From positions 62,001-126,000 of the forward strand of contig NZ_JAKRNJ010000003.1 in NCBI RefSeq assembly GCF_022346925.1: a stretch of 64,000 nucleotides of DNA. The letters are read 5' to 3'. The notes beneath the pieces were generated by a model, which saw nothing but the letters and a program-made list of their open reading frames with translations, searched no databases and was not told the origin of the DNA. This document shows, piece by piece, positions 1 through 11,236 of the stretch (its first letter is position 1; every line of letters begins with the position of its first letter). Source of the stretch: Microvirga sp. ACRRW. Its GTDB lineage: Bacteria > Pseudomonadota > Alphaproteobacteria > Rhizobiales > Beijerinckiaceae. The translations under genes were made by a program, and so were the position numbers.

Positions 1-1209
<1,209 letters not shown>

Positions 1210-1445
1210 GTTTCGTCTTTCATGACAGCAGGAGCGGGGGCTCGATGCCATGAGCAAGACGGCAAGAGGCTCATGCGGCGGAACGATCCGCTCACCCAAG
1301 CCCCTTGCGATCCTGCCATGGTCATCGCGTCATCCGTCTCCTCAAAGGGACGCCGGGACTTTTCTTAGTCTTGACCGGCGCCGGAGCGAACTTGCCGGAT
1401 TTATCTCATCCGATCCGTTCGGGAAGACCGGAGGGGATCTCCGGG

Positions 1446-1475
1446 AAAAACCGTCCGGAGCCGTGCTCCGGACGG
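1446..1475 (-). terminator. Rho-independent terminator after rpsO
   Basis: Perfect 11-bp stem (1451-1461 with 1465-1475), loop of 3, followed on the minus strand by five T (complement of 1446-1450). It starts 14 bases after the rpsO stop codon and lies before pnp. In other bacteria a leaky terminator between rpsO and pnp is well known. Confidence 0.9.
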
Positions 1476-1488
1476 AAAGGTCAAAAGC

Positions 1489-1758
1489 TTAGCGGCGGAT
1501 GCCGAGCTTCTCGATCAGGGTCTTGTAGCGGCTCTCGTCCTTCTTCTTCAGGTAGTCGAGAAGCGAACGGCGCGACGAGACGAGCTTCAGGAGGCCACGG
1601 CGGGAATGGTTGTCCTTGTTGTGGGTCTTGAAGTGACCGGTCAGGTTGTTGATCCGCTCGGTCAGAATGGCGACCTGCACCTCGGGGGAGCCCGTATCGC
1701 CAGCCTTCTGCGCGAATTCCTTCACAAGCGCGTTCTTGCGCTCAGCAGTGATCGACAT
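1489..1758 (-). CDS. rpsO: 30S ribosomal protein S15
   Basis: 89 residues, the usual S15 length. S15 binds the central domain of 16S rRNA early in 30S assembly. Recognised from the N-terminus [16 protein letters not shown], the central [22 protein letters not shown] block, and the [12 protein letters not shown] and [13 protein letters not shown] motifs that contact RNA. An AAAGGAT ribosome-binding site lies just upstream of the ATG. It is the gene before pnp and is followed by a strong intrinsic terminator. In other bacteria S15 represses its own mRNA; no such leader structure was identified here. Confidence 0.98.
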   Translation of the reverse strand: MSITAERKNALVKEFAQKAGDTGSPEVQVAILTERINNLTGHFKTHNKDNHSRRGLLKLVSSRRSLLDYLKKKDESRYKTLIEKLGIRR

Positions 1759-2008
1759 CGCATATCCTTTCAGGTTTGCTTTTTCATAAGAGACCTTGGC
1801 CTTGTGAGGCTTGAAAGGTCGGTTTCGTCAGGGAAAGGCCGGGCCGGGATGTCGTCCAGCGCGGTCGTATCGTCCGACGAATTCCCCAGGCAGCGCCTAT
1901 GGGAAGTGGCGGCACCATACACGAAAACGATCCGAGTTCCAGAGATTTCGCTTTTGTGTTGCCGTAGCGCCGAGCTTTGGCGACGAAGCTCTTTGACAAT
2001 GGCAAAGA

Positions 2009-2458
2009 TTATAGGCCTTGCAGGAAAGCCTCTCCATTACCGCCTAAGGTGCGATCTAGCGATTCTTGGAATTCGGTGATCGCCCAGTACTCTGTCAAAA
2101 AGCGAGTTCTAAGCTGTTGCTGAAGGTCAATATTGGGAGTGCTCCAGACCTCGGATGCCAACTCCACTACGACAAGTAATTTTCCAGAAGAGGAATAGGG
2201 TTGAATGGTGAGGCCAACGTGAATTTGCTTCAACGCTTCACTCGGAGAGCCAAATCCACTCTCAATTTTAGGGGGAGCTTCTTCCGAAAGAGGATAAATT
2301 TTAAGTCTTTCAGAAAATTCTCTCATTACCTCAAGAGAAAAATATGCTGATCCCCTACCTGAAAAGGTAGAGGTTTGAGCAACGACTTCGACCGCTCCAT
2401 GCCACTCATCTTCGGGCTTATACTTGAGACGTATATGGCTCATAGGTTTGTGACTCAC
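2009..2458 (-). CDS. hypothetical protein, AT-rich orphan after truB
   Basis: 149 residues, family not recognised. The start MSHKPMSHIRL overlaps the truB stop by 4 bases (ATGA), indicating translational coupling; a second ATG lies six codons in. The protein is soluble, with a mixed beta-strand and charged pattern (IRLKYKPEDEWHGAVEVVAQTS) and no signal peptide, membrane span or cysteine motif. Base composition is clearly AT-richer than every neighbour (long runs such as those at 2170-2350), which suggests later acquisition at the end of the truB operon. The function cannot be inferred. Confidence 0.75.
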   Translation of the reverse strand: MSHKPMSHIRLKYKPEDEWHGAVEVVAQTSTFSGRGSAYFSLEVMREFSERLKIYPLSEEAPPKIESGFGSPSEALKQIHVGLTIQPYSSSGKLLVVVELASEVWSTPNIDLQQQLRTRFLTEYWAITEFQESLDRTLGGNGEAFLQGL

Positions 2459-3387
2459 GCTCCCAGATTGAACACGCGGTGCGGCACCAGCTCGCCGCGC
2501 TCAATGTCGCCGACAGCCACGAGCACGCCGTTGCAGGTGGCGTAGGCCTTGCCGGAGAGCGGCGCATCGCGTCCGCGCAGGATGATCGACTGGCCGCGCA
2601 TCAGGCGGTTCGCCATGTCGCGGCTTACCATAATCGACGGGATTTCGCTGAGCGCCGTCTCCACGGGACGCAAGGCTGCGGGATCTGTCGTGAGATCGTC
2701 CACCGTGACCGCATCGTGCTCCGTGAATGGGCCGACGCGGGTGCGCCGCAAAGCCGCGATATGGCCGAGGCAGCCGAGCGCGCGGCCGAGATCGCGGGCG
2801 ATGGCGCGCACGTAAGTGCCCTTGCCGCAATCGGCCTCGATCACCGAGCGGTTGCCGTCGTGATGCACCAGCGTGAGACGGTCGATCTCGACGGTGCGGG
2901 CCTGCAACTCCACCACCTCGCCCTCGCGGGCGAGATCGTAGGCGCGCTCGCCCTGAATCTTGATGGCGGAAAAGCGCGGCGGCACCTGCTGGATGGAGCC
3001 GGTGAAGCGCGGCAACAGGGCTTCGATTTCGGAGGCTTCCGGCAGCTTGTCTGTGCGCTCGACGATCTCGCCTTCGGTATCGTCCGTATTGGTCTCTGCG
3101 CCCCAGGCAACGGTGAACACGTAGGACTTACGCCCGTCCATGATGAACGGCACGGTCTTCGTGGCCTCGCCCAAGGCAATCGGCAGGATGCCGGAGGCGA
3201 GCGGATCGAGCGTGCCCGCATGGCCTGCCTTCTTGGCGGAGAAGCCTCGCTTCACCACCGCGACGGCATGGGTCGAGGTCATGCCGACGCCCTTGTCGAG
3301 GATGATCCAGCCATTGACGTCACGCTTCTTCGGGCGCTCGCCCTGAGGGCGGCGGGGAGGGCGCTCGTTCTGAGGGGCGTCGGTCAT
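2455..3387 (-). CDS. truB: tRNA pseudouridine(55) synthase
   Basis: 310 residues. TruB isomerises U55 in the T-loop of tRNAs. The catalytic aspartate is in the motif HAGTLDPLASG (Asp61); the GWIILDKGVGMTST strand before it and the KIQGERAYDLAREG and GTYVRAIARDLG blocks are standard for the family. A basic Arg/Lys/Pro-rich N-terminal extension of about 22 residues precedes the core. Its ATG overlaps the stop of the upstream YcxB-like gene by 4 bases, and its stop overlaps the next gene. It is therefore part of a tightly packed rbfA-ycxB-truB unit downstream of infB, as in many proteobacteria apart from the ycxB insertions. Confidence 0.97.
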   Translation of the reverse strand: MTDAPQNERPPRRPQGERPKKRDVNGWIILDKGVGMTSTHAVAVVKRGFSAKKAGHAGTLDPLASGILPIALGEATKTVPFIMDGRKSYVFTVAWGAETNTDDTEGEIVERTDKLPEASEIEALLPRFTGSIQQVPPRFSAIKIQGERAYDLAREGEVVELQARTVEIDRLTLVHHDGNRSVIEADCGKGTYVRAIARDLGRALGCLGHIAALRRTRVGPFTEHDAVTVDDLTTDPAALRPVETALSEIPSIMVSRDMANRLMRGQSIILRGRDAPLSGKAYATCNGVLVAVGDIERGELVPHRVFNLGA

Positions 3388-3968
3388 GCAGTTTTCTCTG
3401 AAATGGATTTGTGAGTGTGAGGAGCGGTGACGCTGCTCTGCATAAAAGAGGCGAAGGCGTCGAAGGCTTCAGGCTGCGCGAAGGCGGCCTTCGGCAAAGC
3501 GAGAATCGCCTTGCGCTTTCTGTAGAAGATCAAATGGCTATCCAACCTGGCTAATCGCTCGATACCTGAAAACGCGATGCGGGTGATGACATGTTCGTCC
3601 TCGATGGTGAGAGCATGTCCATCACTGGTGACATGCAGTGTCTGCGCCGGATGAAAAAGGGATTTGCGGATGCTGCTCCGCCATCTTCTTTCGAACAGCA
3701 TGCGGAAAGCCATGAGCCCGATCAGGCCGCCCGCAATCGCGAGCGTGATTTTTTCCAGAACGTTTGCCTCAAGCGCATCCAGGTTCCAGAGCACGAGCCC
3801 GGCCAGACTTGCCGCGATAGCGAAAGCGCCGATGCGGGACAGAATGGTCACGATAGCGAAATAAGAACGATCCGGATCTCGCCGAACCAGAACTTTCAGG
3901 TCAGCCGGAGATGGCATGAAGCGGACATCGATGATGCCCTGCGCCGCATTCTTTAATGTGTCAGACAC
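3384..3968 (-). CDS. YcxB-like membrane protein (copy 2)
   Basis: 194 residues. Two hydrophobic segments (about residues 43-64 and 73-91) form a hairpin, followed by a soluble C-terminal domain that ends in the YcxB-type pattern of a beta-rich sheet and the ALPKAAFAQPEAFDAFASFM helix. The closing IPKxAF-x-F motif is shared with the gene at 4405-4974. YcxB-like proteins are poorly characterised inner-membrane proteins. It lies between rbfA and truB, with 15 bases to rbfA and a 4-base overlap with truB. No catalytic residues are apparent. Family assignment is by overall architecture and is moderately confident. Confidence 0.8.
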   Translation of the reverse strand: MSDTLKNAAQGIIDVRFMPSPADLKVLVRRDPDRSYFAIVTILSRIGAFAIAASLAGLVLWNLDALEANVLEKITLAIAGGLIGLMAFRMLFERRWRSSIRKSLFHPAQTLHVTSDGHALTIEDEHVITRIAFSGIERLARLDSHLIFYRKRKAILALPKAAFAQPEAFDAFASFMQSSVTAPHTHKSISEKTA

Positions 3969-3983
3969 CGCGAATAGTCCTTC

Positions 3984-4412
3984 TCAGGTGTCCTGCTCAT
4001 CCTCGTCATGGTCAGTGCCCGGCTTCGTCGTATCTCGCGCCACGCGCTCGGAGCGCAGCAGGGCATCGATGCGGGCGGCCTCGTCGAAGCTCTCGTCGCG
4101 GCGGAAGCGCAGGTCGGGCGCGAATTTCAGGTTCACGCGGCGGGCGACTTCCTGGCGCAGAACCTTCTTGTTCTTCTCCAAAGCCTTGATCACCGCATCC
4201 TCGTCCTTGCCGCCGAGCGGCATCACGTAGGCGGTCGCGAGCTTCAGGTCCGGCGACATGCGAACTTCCGGAATCGTGATGACGTTCCTCGTCAGCACAT
4301 CGTCCTGAAGATCGCCGCGGGAGAGCACCTCGGCGAGAGCGTGGCGGATGAGCTCGGCCACGCGCTGCTGGCGCTGCGAGGGGCCGGTGGTTTGTTCAAA
4401 GCGCTTAGCCAT
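3984..4412 (-). CDS. rbfA: 30S ribosome-binding factor
   Basis: 142 residues; single KH-fold factor needed for 16S rRNA 5'-end maturation and cold adaptation. I take the ATG at 4412 ([20 protein letters not shown]), which matches the family N-terminus; a longer reading to 4688 only runs over the upstream gene. Recognisable blocks are [35 protein letters not shown] and the acidic tail DHDEDEQDT typical of alphaproteobacteria. The start overlaps the stop of the upstream YcxB-like gene by 8 bases, so translation is probably coupled. Confidence 0.95.
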   Translation of the reverse strand: MAKRFEQTTGPSQRQQRVAELIRHALAEVLSRGDLQDDVLTRNVITIPEVRMSPDLKLATAYVMPLGGKDEDAVIKALEKNKKVLRQEVARRVNLKFAPDLRFRRDESFDEAARIDALLRSERVARDTTKPGTDHDEDEQDT

Positions 4413-4974
4413 TCGCGCGCTCCTTTGCATAAATAACGAAATGGTCGAAGGCGTCCTTCGACGGAAAGGCACGCTGCGGGATGCAGACAGCCTCGAGTTT
4501 GCTGATGAAGAGAAAAAGGTAGCTATTGAGCGTGGCGATCTTCGTGATCTTGCTCCAGGCGAATTCGCCTTTGAAGCCTTCGCTCGACCAAATGATCTCA
4601 TCGTCACGAAAGATGAAATCAAGCCGCTTGTTGGCCATGCTGTAGCGCTTGAAAATCCAGGCGGGAAGAACGCGGTCGAAGAGAACATCGACCAGCGCCA
4701 CGAAAGCGATCAGGCCCGCATAGAGAGGCAGGATCTCGGAAAGGTAAGTCCAAGACAGAACTTCATCGGCCGTAAGGCCAGCATTCCAGATCAAGAAAAG
4801 CATGATGACGACGTTGATCCCGATGAGCAGGGCATAGCGCCAGGGCCAAATCGCGTACTCGATAGGGCTGAGCTTGCGCCTGGCCACGCGGGAGGCCTGA
4901 TAATCGGCAAAGCTATAGGTGTAGCTTGCGCTATACGCCGCCTCGGGGCGGCTTTGAGCTGCTTGGTCTTGCAT
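4405..4974 (-). CDS. YcxB-like membrane protein (copy 1)
   Basis: 189 residues. Two membrane spans (about residues 48-66 and 82-101) are followed by a soluble domain with the YcxB-type pattern [19 protein letters not shown], then [19 protein letters not shown] and a final helix [14 protein letters not shown]. Architecture and closing motif match the gene at 3384-3968, but identity is low, so they are old paralogues. It sits between the infB terminator and rbfA and overlaps rbfA by 8 bases. Role unknown; the position suggests co-expression with ribosome-assembly genes rather than a shared mechanism. Confidence 0.8.
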   Translation of the reverse strand: MQDQAAQSRPEAAYSASYTYSFADYQASRVARRKLSPIEYAIWPWRYALLIGINVVIMLFLIWNAGLTADEVLSWTYLSEILPLYAGLIAFVALVDVLFDRVLPAWIFKRYSMANKRLDFIFRDDEIIWSSEGFKGEFAWSKITKIATLNSYLFLFISKLEAVCIPQRAFPSKDAFDHFVIYAKERANG

Positions 4975-5006
4975 CGTTTTCTCTCCGGGATCGGACCGGA
5001 TGGTTC

Positions 5007-5038
5007 AAAAAACATGGCCGGGAGATAACCCGGCCATG
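5007..5038 (-). terminator. Rho-independent terminator after infB
   Basis: Perfect 10-bp stem (5013-5022 with 5029-5038), 6-base loop, then six T on the minus strand (complement of 5007-5012). It is 33 bases past the infB stop and separates rimP-nusA-ylxR-infB from ycxB-rbfA-ycxB-truB. Confidence 0.93.
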
Positions 5039-5070
5039 CTGGTCTCTGTTTCAGGCGAGAGAAGCGCGGC

Positions 5071-8000
5071 TTAGAGCGTGCGCTTCACTTCCTCGACGCG
5101 GTAGCATTCGATCACGTCGCCAGCACGCATGTCCTGGTAGTTTTCGAAGGCCATACCGCATTCCTGGCCGGAGGTGACTTCCTTGGCGTCGTCCTTGAAG
5201 CGCTTGAGCTGAGCCAGCTTGCCTTCGTGGATGACCACGCTGTCGCGGATGAGGCGGACATGAGCGCCACGCTGGACCACGCCGTCGAGGACGCGGCAGC
5301 CTGCGATCTTGCCGACCTTGGACACGTTGAACACCTCGAGGATCTGCGCCTCGCCCAGGCGCTCTTCGCGCAGGGTCGGAGCGAGCAGACCGGACATCGC
5401 CGCCTTCACGTCATCCACGAGGTCGTAGATGATGTTGTAGTAGCGGATCTCGATGCCTGCGCGCTCGGCGGATTCACGTGCTTCCTTGTGGGCGCGCACG
5501 TTGAAGCCGAGGATGATCGCACCGGAGGCTTCCGCCAGCGTGACGTCGGATTCCGAAATCGCACCGACGCCGGCCTGGATGATGCGGGCACCGACTTCTT
5601 CGTTGCCGATCTTCTCGAGAGCGCCGGCAATGGCTTCCGCCGAGCCCTGCACGTCGGCGCGGATCACGAGCGGGAACTCCTTGCGGCCGGCACCGGCCTT
5701 CAGGTCGCGCATCATGTCCACCAGCGTGCGTCCGGCCGAGCCCATGCGGGCGGCGGCGCGTTCGCGCTTCTGACGGGTGCGGTACTCGGTGACCTCGCGG
5801 GCACGGGCTTCGGATTCGACCACCGCGACGCGGTCGCCTGCTTCCGGCGTGCCGTTGAAGCCAAGCACCTCGACCGGAACCGAGGGGCCTGCTTCCTTGG
5901 TGTTCGCGCCCAGATCGTTAATCAGCGCGCGCACGCGGCCCCATTCGGCGCCTGCCACCACGATGTCGCCGGTGCGCAGCGTGCCGCGCTGGACGAGAAC
6001 CGTGGCCACCGGACCGCGACCGCGATCGAGCTTGGCTTCGATGACGGTGCCTTCGGCCGAACGTTCGGGGTTTGCCTTGAGGTCGAGGATTTCCGACTGG
6101 AGCGACAGGCCTTCGAGCAGGCTGTCGAGGCCCTGGCCGGTCTTGGCGGAAACCTCGAATTCGAGGGTTTCACCGCCCATGGATTCCACGACGATCGAGT
6201 GCTGGAGCAGCTCGGTGCGCACCCGCTGCGGGTTCGCGTCGGGCTTGTCCACCTTGTTGATCGCCACGATCAGCGGCACGCCGGCCGCCTGAGCGTGAGT
6301 GATCGCTTCGATGGTCTGAGGCATGACGCCGTCATCGGCCGCCACCACGAGCACGACGATGTCCGTCACCTTGGCGCCGCGGGCACGCATGGCGGTGAAG
6401 GCGGCGTGGCCGGGGGTGTCGATGAAGGTGATCTTGCCGCCGAGCGGCGAGGTCACCTGATAGGCGCCGATATGCTGCGTGATGCCGCCGGCTTCGCCGG
6501 AGACCACGTTGGTCTTGCGAATCGCGTCGAGAAGCGAGGTCTTGCCGTGGTCGACGTGGCCCATGATGGTGACCACAGGCGGACGGGCCGAGAGGTTCTC
6601 GTCCGTGTCCGGCGTGTCGAACAGGCCTTCCTCGACGTCCGATTCCGCGACGCGCTTCACCGTGTGGCCGAGCTCTTCCGCGACGAGCTGCGCGGTATCG
6701 GCATCGATCACGTCGGTGATCTTGTGCATCTGTCCCTGTTTCATCAGGAACTTGATCACGTCCACGGCGCGCTCCGACATGCGGTTGGCGAGCTCCTGGA
6801 TGGTAATCGTTTCCGGAACCGTCACCTCACGGGCGATCTTTTCCTTCTGCTCCACATGACCTTTGCCCATCAGGCGCTGGTTGCGGCGACGGAAGGCAGC
6901 AAGCGAGCGGGTGCGCTCGTCCTCACCGGACGTGGCGGTGGCCAGGGTCAGACGACCACGGCGGCGCTCCTCACCGGGGGCAGCCTTCGGGGTCTTCTGG
7001 GGAACGGCAGGCTTGGCCGGGCCGCTGCCGGGACGGCGAACCGTACGCGGTGCCTCATCATCGTCGATCTCGACGGCGGGACCACGGGTCGCGACCGGCG
7101 CAGCGGTGCGGGCGTTGGGCTTGGCTGTGGACGGATCCGGAATCGCCGGAGCCGCGGGACGCGCCATATGGTTCAGGCTCGGCGGACGACCACCGGAGGT
7201 GCCACCAGTCGCGCGCGGACCGCCGCCGAAACCACCGGGGCGGCCTTCACGCGGACCATCGGAACGGAAGCCACCTGGACGGCCTTCGCCACGGGGGCCA
7301 CCTTCAGAGCGGAAGCCACCTGGACGGCCTTCGCCGCGCGGACCGCCTTCGGAGCGGAAACCGCCCGAGCGCTGTCCATCGGGACGCGGGCCACGGGGAC
7401 CATCGCCACGGGGACCGTCCTGGCGGAAGCCGCCGGGGCGGCCTTCACCGCGCGGGCCATCCTGACGCGGAGCCGGGCCACGATCGCGAGCCTGTGCGGG
7501 AGCTGCTTCCTCGCCCAGACGACGGCGGGCCTCATCCTCGGCGCGGCGCTTGTGCTCGGCTTCCTGACGACGGCGCTCGTCTTCTTCCTGCTTGCGGGCT
7601 TCTGCCGCAGCACGGTCCTTGGCCTCGGCAGCCTCGCGCTCGACGCGGCGGGCCGATTCCTCGGCCTGACGCTTGCGATCTTCCTCGTCGCGGCGGCGCG
7701 AATCGGCCAGGGCGCTCATGCGGGCATCGCGCTCCTGATCGGAGAGCGTCTGCAGCACCACGCCGGACCGGGGCGCGTTGGAGGAGGGCGCACCGCGCTG
7801 CGGGCGTCCGCCTTGTGCGGGGGCAGCGGGCTTTGGAGCCGGCGCCGGCGCAGCTGCCTTCGGCGCGGCAGCGGGTGCTGCAGCCTGGGAGGCAGCCGGC
7901 TTTTCGTCCTTGGCTCCCGTGGGGCCAACGGCAGGGCGACGCTTCACGGTCTCGACCACGACCGCCTTCGAGCGGCCATGGGAGAAGCTTTGCCGCACCG

Positions 8001-8085
8001 TGCCTTGCTCGACGGGGCGCTTCAGAGACAGCGTCTTGGACGACACGTGGAGAGTCTTGTCGCCCTGGTTTTTCGTATCAGTCAT
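5071..8085 (-). CDS. infB: translation initiation factor IF-2
   Basis: 1004 residues. GTPase that places fMet-tRNA on the 30S subunit and promotes subunit joining. Order: short N-terminal IF2N-like region (1-60); Ala/Pro-rich linker; highly charged probable coiled coil (about 120-195, [20 protein letters not shown]); Arg/Gly-rich tandem repeats (about 205-300); second IF2N domain (about 425-475, [19 protein letters not shown]); G domain from about 505 with [16 protein letters not shown] and NKVD; then domains II, III and IV. Its start overlaps the YlxR gene stop (ATGA). Long N-terminal extensions are usual in alphaproteobacterial IF2; the RG repeats are addressed in the findings. Confidence 0.98.
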   Translation of the reverse strand: MTDTKNQGDKTLHVSSKTLSLKRPVEQGTVRQSFSHGRSKAVVVETVKRRPAVGPTGAKDEKPAASQAAAPAAAPKAAAPAPAPKPAAPAQGGRPQRGAPSSNAPRSGVVLQTLSDQERDARMSALADSRRRDEEDRKRQAEESARRVEREAAEAKDRAAAEARKQEEDERRRQEAEHKRRAEDEARRRLGEEAAPAQARDRGPAPRQDGPRGEGRPGGFRQDGPRGDGPRGPRPDGQRSGGFRSEGGPRGEGRPGGFRSEGGPRGEGRPGGFRSDGPREGRPGGFGGGPRATGGTSGGRPPSLNHMARPAAPAIPDPSTAKPNARTAAPVATRGPAVEIDDDEAPRTVRRPGSGPAKPAVPQKTPKAAPGEERRRGRLTLATATSGEDERTRSLAAFRRRNQRLMGKGHVEQKEKIAREVTVPETITIQELANRMSERAVDVIKFLMKQGQMHKITDVIDADTAQLVAEELGHTVKRVAESDVEEGLFDTPDTDENLSARPPVVTIMGHVDHGKTSLLDAIRKTNVVSGEAGGITQHIGAYQVTSPLGGKITFIDTPGHAAFTAMRARGAKVTDIVVLVVAADDGVMPQTIEAITHAQAAGVPLIVAINKVDKPDANPQRVRTELLQHSIVVESMGGETLEFEVSAKTGQGLDSLLEGLSLQSEILDLKANPERSAEGTVIEAKLDRGRGPVATVLVQRGTLRTGDIVVAGAEWGRVRALINDLGANTKEAGPSVPVEVLGFNGTPEAGDRVAVVESEARAREVTEYRTRQKRERAAARMGSAGRTLVDMMRDLKAGAGRKEFPLVIRADVQGSAEAIAGALEKIGNEEVGARIIQAGVGAISESDVTLAEASGAIILGFNVRAHKEARESAERAGIEIRYYNIIYDLVDDVKAAMSGLLAPTLREERLGEAQILEVFNVSKVGKIAGCRVLDGVVQRGAHVRLIRDSVVIHEGKLAQLKRFKDDAKEVTSGQECGMAFENYQDMRAGDVIECYRVEEVKRTL
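7225..7480 (-). repeat. tandem RG-rich repeats inside infB
   Basis: A unit of about 45 bases coding for a [19 protein letters not shown] 15-mer is repeated, two copies nearly exact at about 7262-7370 and degenerate ones on both sides. The coded segment is an Arg/Gly-rich disordered linker, an RGG-like composition typical of nonspecific RNA binding. Confidence 0.8.
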
Positions 8086-8799
8086 TCCGCCTCAGTTCCT
8101 GCGGGTTTCAAAATCGTGGGTTCGCCGGTCTCGTTTCCGAGGCCAGATAGATCGGCATCGGTGCCGCAATAGGTGCGGTAACGGTGCCAGCGGTTCAGAA
8201 AGCCGTCGCTCCCAGCGCCCGCGACGAGGGCAGCATGTATCACATGTGACCGGCCTAATGCCAAACCCAATTCGTCATTCGACAATACTTGGATGACCGG
8301 AAAGCTAGATATTGCCTCGCCGAGGCGTTTTCGCAACGGGTTCGTCAATTTTCTTCGCCCATCTTCGGCCGCCTCTGCGGCATGAATAAGGGCAACGATG
8401 GGCTTAACCGTGATGGCCGACTCGACTTTCTCGAAGCCGGTGATGACGCAGCCCGCCTTATTGGCCAGCGCCAGGCCCTGTCGCAGATCGTCCCTGAGCA
8501 GATGCTCGATGTCCTGTGACAGGGTAGCAGGGGCTTTCGCCTCCGTCTTGAAGGCGCGGGAGAAGAGGCGGCGCTTTACCGCCTCGTCCACCGTATTGCG
8601 GCGGGCCGTCACCCAGACGCCCCGGCCGGGAAGCTTGTGCTTGAGATCGGGAACGACCTGGTTGTCGGGCCCGAGGACAAAGCGGATCAGTCCCGCGGGG
8701 CTTTGCGCCTCGCGGGTGACGATGCAGGTGCGTTCCGGTTCTTTGTGTTCCGGTACTTGCCGCGCCAAAGGTTCTGACCTCGCTTTGTCATCGCCGTCA

Positions 8800-10419
<1,620 letters not shown>

Positions 10420-10431
10420 CGAGGTCGCTCC

Positions 10432-11058
10432 TTAGTTCGGTTTCGTATCGGATGGGTCGTTGTCCTGTTCAGGCGCTTCCACCACATCCGTGTCTTCATC
10501 AAGGTCGTCCGTGGTCGGCGCGGTTCCCCGGCGCAGCGATTCACGGATCAGGTCGTCGGTCAGAACGAGGCGCGCTTCGCCCAAATCGGTCAGCGGCAGA
10601 CGCGCGATGGGCTCCAGGCCCTCCTTCACGTCCGGAAGCTCGACCACGAGCTTGCCTTCCTCCACGCCCCGGATGAAACCCCGGAAGCGCTTGCGGCCGT
10701 CCAGCGGCACGGCCATCTCGATCTTGGCGTCATGGCCGGTCCAGCGCTCGAAATCGCTGACGCGCACAAGCGGGCGGTCGATGCCCGGCGAGGAAACTTC
10801 GAGATAATACGCCGTGGAGATCGGATCCTCGAGGTCCAAAACAGGCGAAACGGCGCGGCTGACTGTTTCGCAATCGCTCACCGCCATGGTGCCGTCCGGC
10901 CTCTCGGCCATGATCTGCACGGTGCAGCCGTTCTCGCCGGTGACTTTCACCCGCACGAGGTTGAAGCCCAGATCCTCGATCACGGGCTCGACAATGGCAG
11001 CCACACGGGCGGCCACGCCGTTTTCCGTAATCAACCGCTTGTCGCGTTCGTTCGTCAT
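10432..11058 (-). CDS. rimP: ribosome maturation factor RimP
   Basis: 208 residues. Binds 30S subunits and helps S12/S19 assembly. The N-terminal domain ([20 protein letters not shown] and [18 protein letters not shown]) carries the family [12 protein letters not shown] signature near residue 88; a Sm-like C-terminal domain follows, ending in an acidic tail of about 35 residues. First gene of rimP-nusA-ylxR-infB. A promoter and a leader hairpin lie upstream. Confidence 0.96.
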   Translation of the reverse strand: MTNERDKRLITENGVAARVAAIVEPVIEDLGFNLVRVKVTGENGCTVQIMAERPDGTMAVSDCETVSRAVSPVLDLEDPISTAYYLEVSSPGIDRPLVRVSDFERWTGHDAKIEMAVPLDGRKRFRGFIRGVEEGKLVVELPDVKEGLEPIARLPLTDLGEARLVLTDDLIRESLRRGTAPTTDDLDEDTDVVEAPEQDNDPSDTKPN

Positions 11059-11088
11059 GATTCTCCGAAGCTCAGGCGTTGAGGCAAT

Positions 11089-11118
11089 AAAAAAGAGCGG
11101 ACCCGGCGGGGCCCACTC
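11089..11118 (-). terminator. hairpin plus T-run in the rimP-nusA-infB leader
   Basis: 10-bp stem (11109-11118 with 11095-11104) including two G-U pairs, 4-base loop, followed by six T (complement of 11089-11094) 30 bases before the rimP start. It either ends transcripts of the serralysin gene or acts as an attenuator in the rimP leader. The promoter at 11160-11188 lies upstream of it, which favours attenuation. Confidence 0.8.
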
Positions 11119-11159
11119 CCGAAAGGCAGTTTACACTGCTACCAGAGCTGACAACCGCA

Positions 11160-11188
11160 GATATACGCTGTCCGGCCCCAAGATGCAA
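11160..11188 (-). promoter_or_regulatory. putative sigma-70 promoter of the rimP operon
   Basis: On the minus strand a -35 TTGCAT (complement of 11183-11188) and a -10 TATATC (complement of 11160-11165) are exactly 17 bases apart. The expected start near 11153 gives a leader of about 95 bases containing the hairpin at 11089-11118. Confidence 0.6.
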
Positions 11189-11236
11189 GGGTTCTATCCG
11201 GAATGGTCGCTCCAGGACCTGGTCTGCGGCAAGGCT

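Noticed and set aside
1784..2005. 73-codon minus-strand frame between rpsO and the AT-rich orphan
   Set aside because: No recognisable motif, low-complexity basic composition and no convincing ribosome-binding site.
5227..8172. 981-codon open frame opposite infB
   Set aside because: Antisense of a high-GC gene with biased third positions; no family motifs, and infB is certain.
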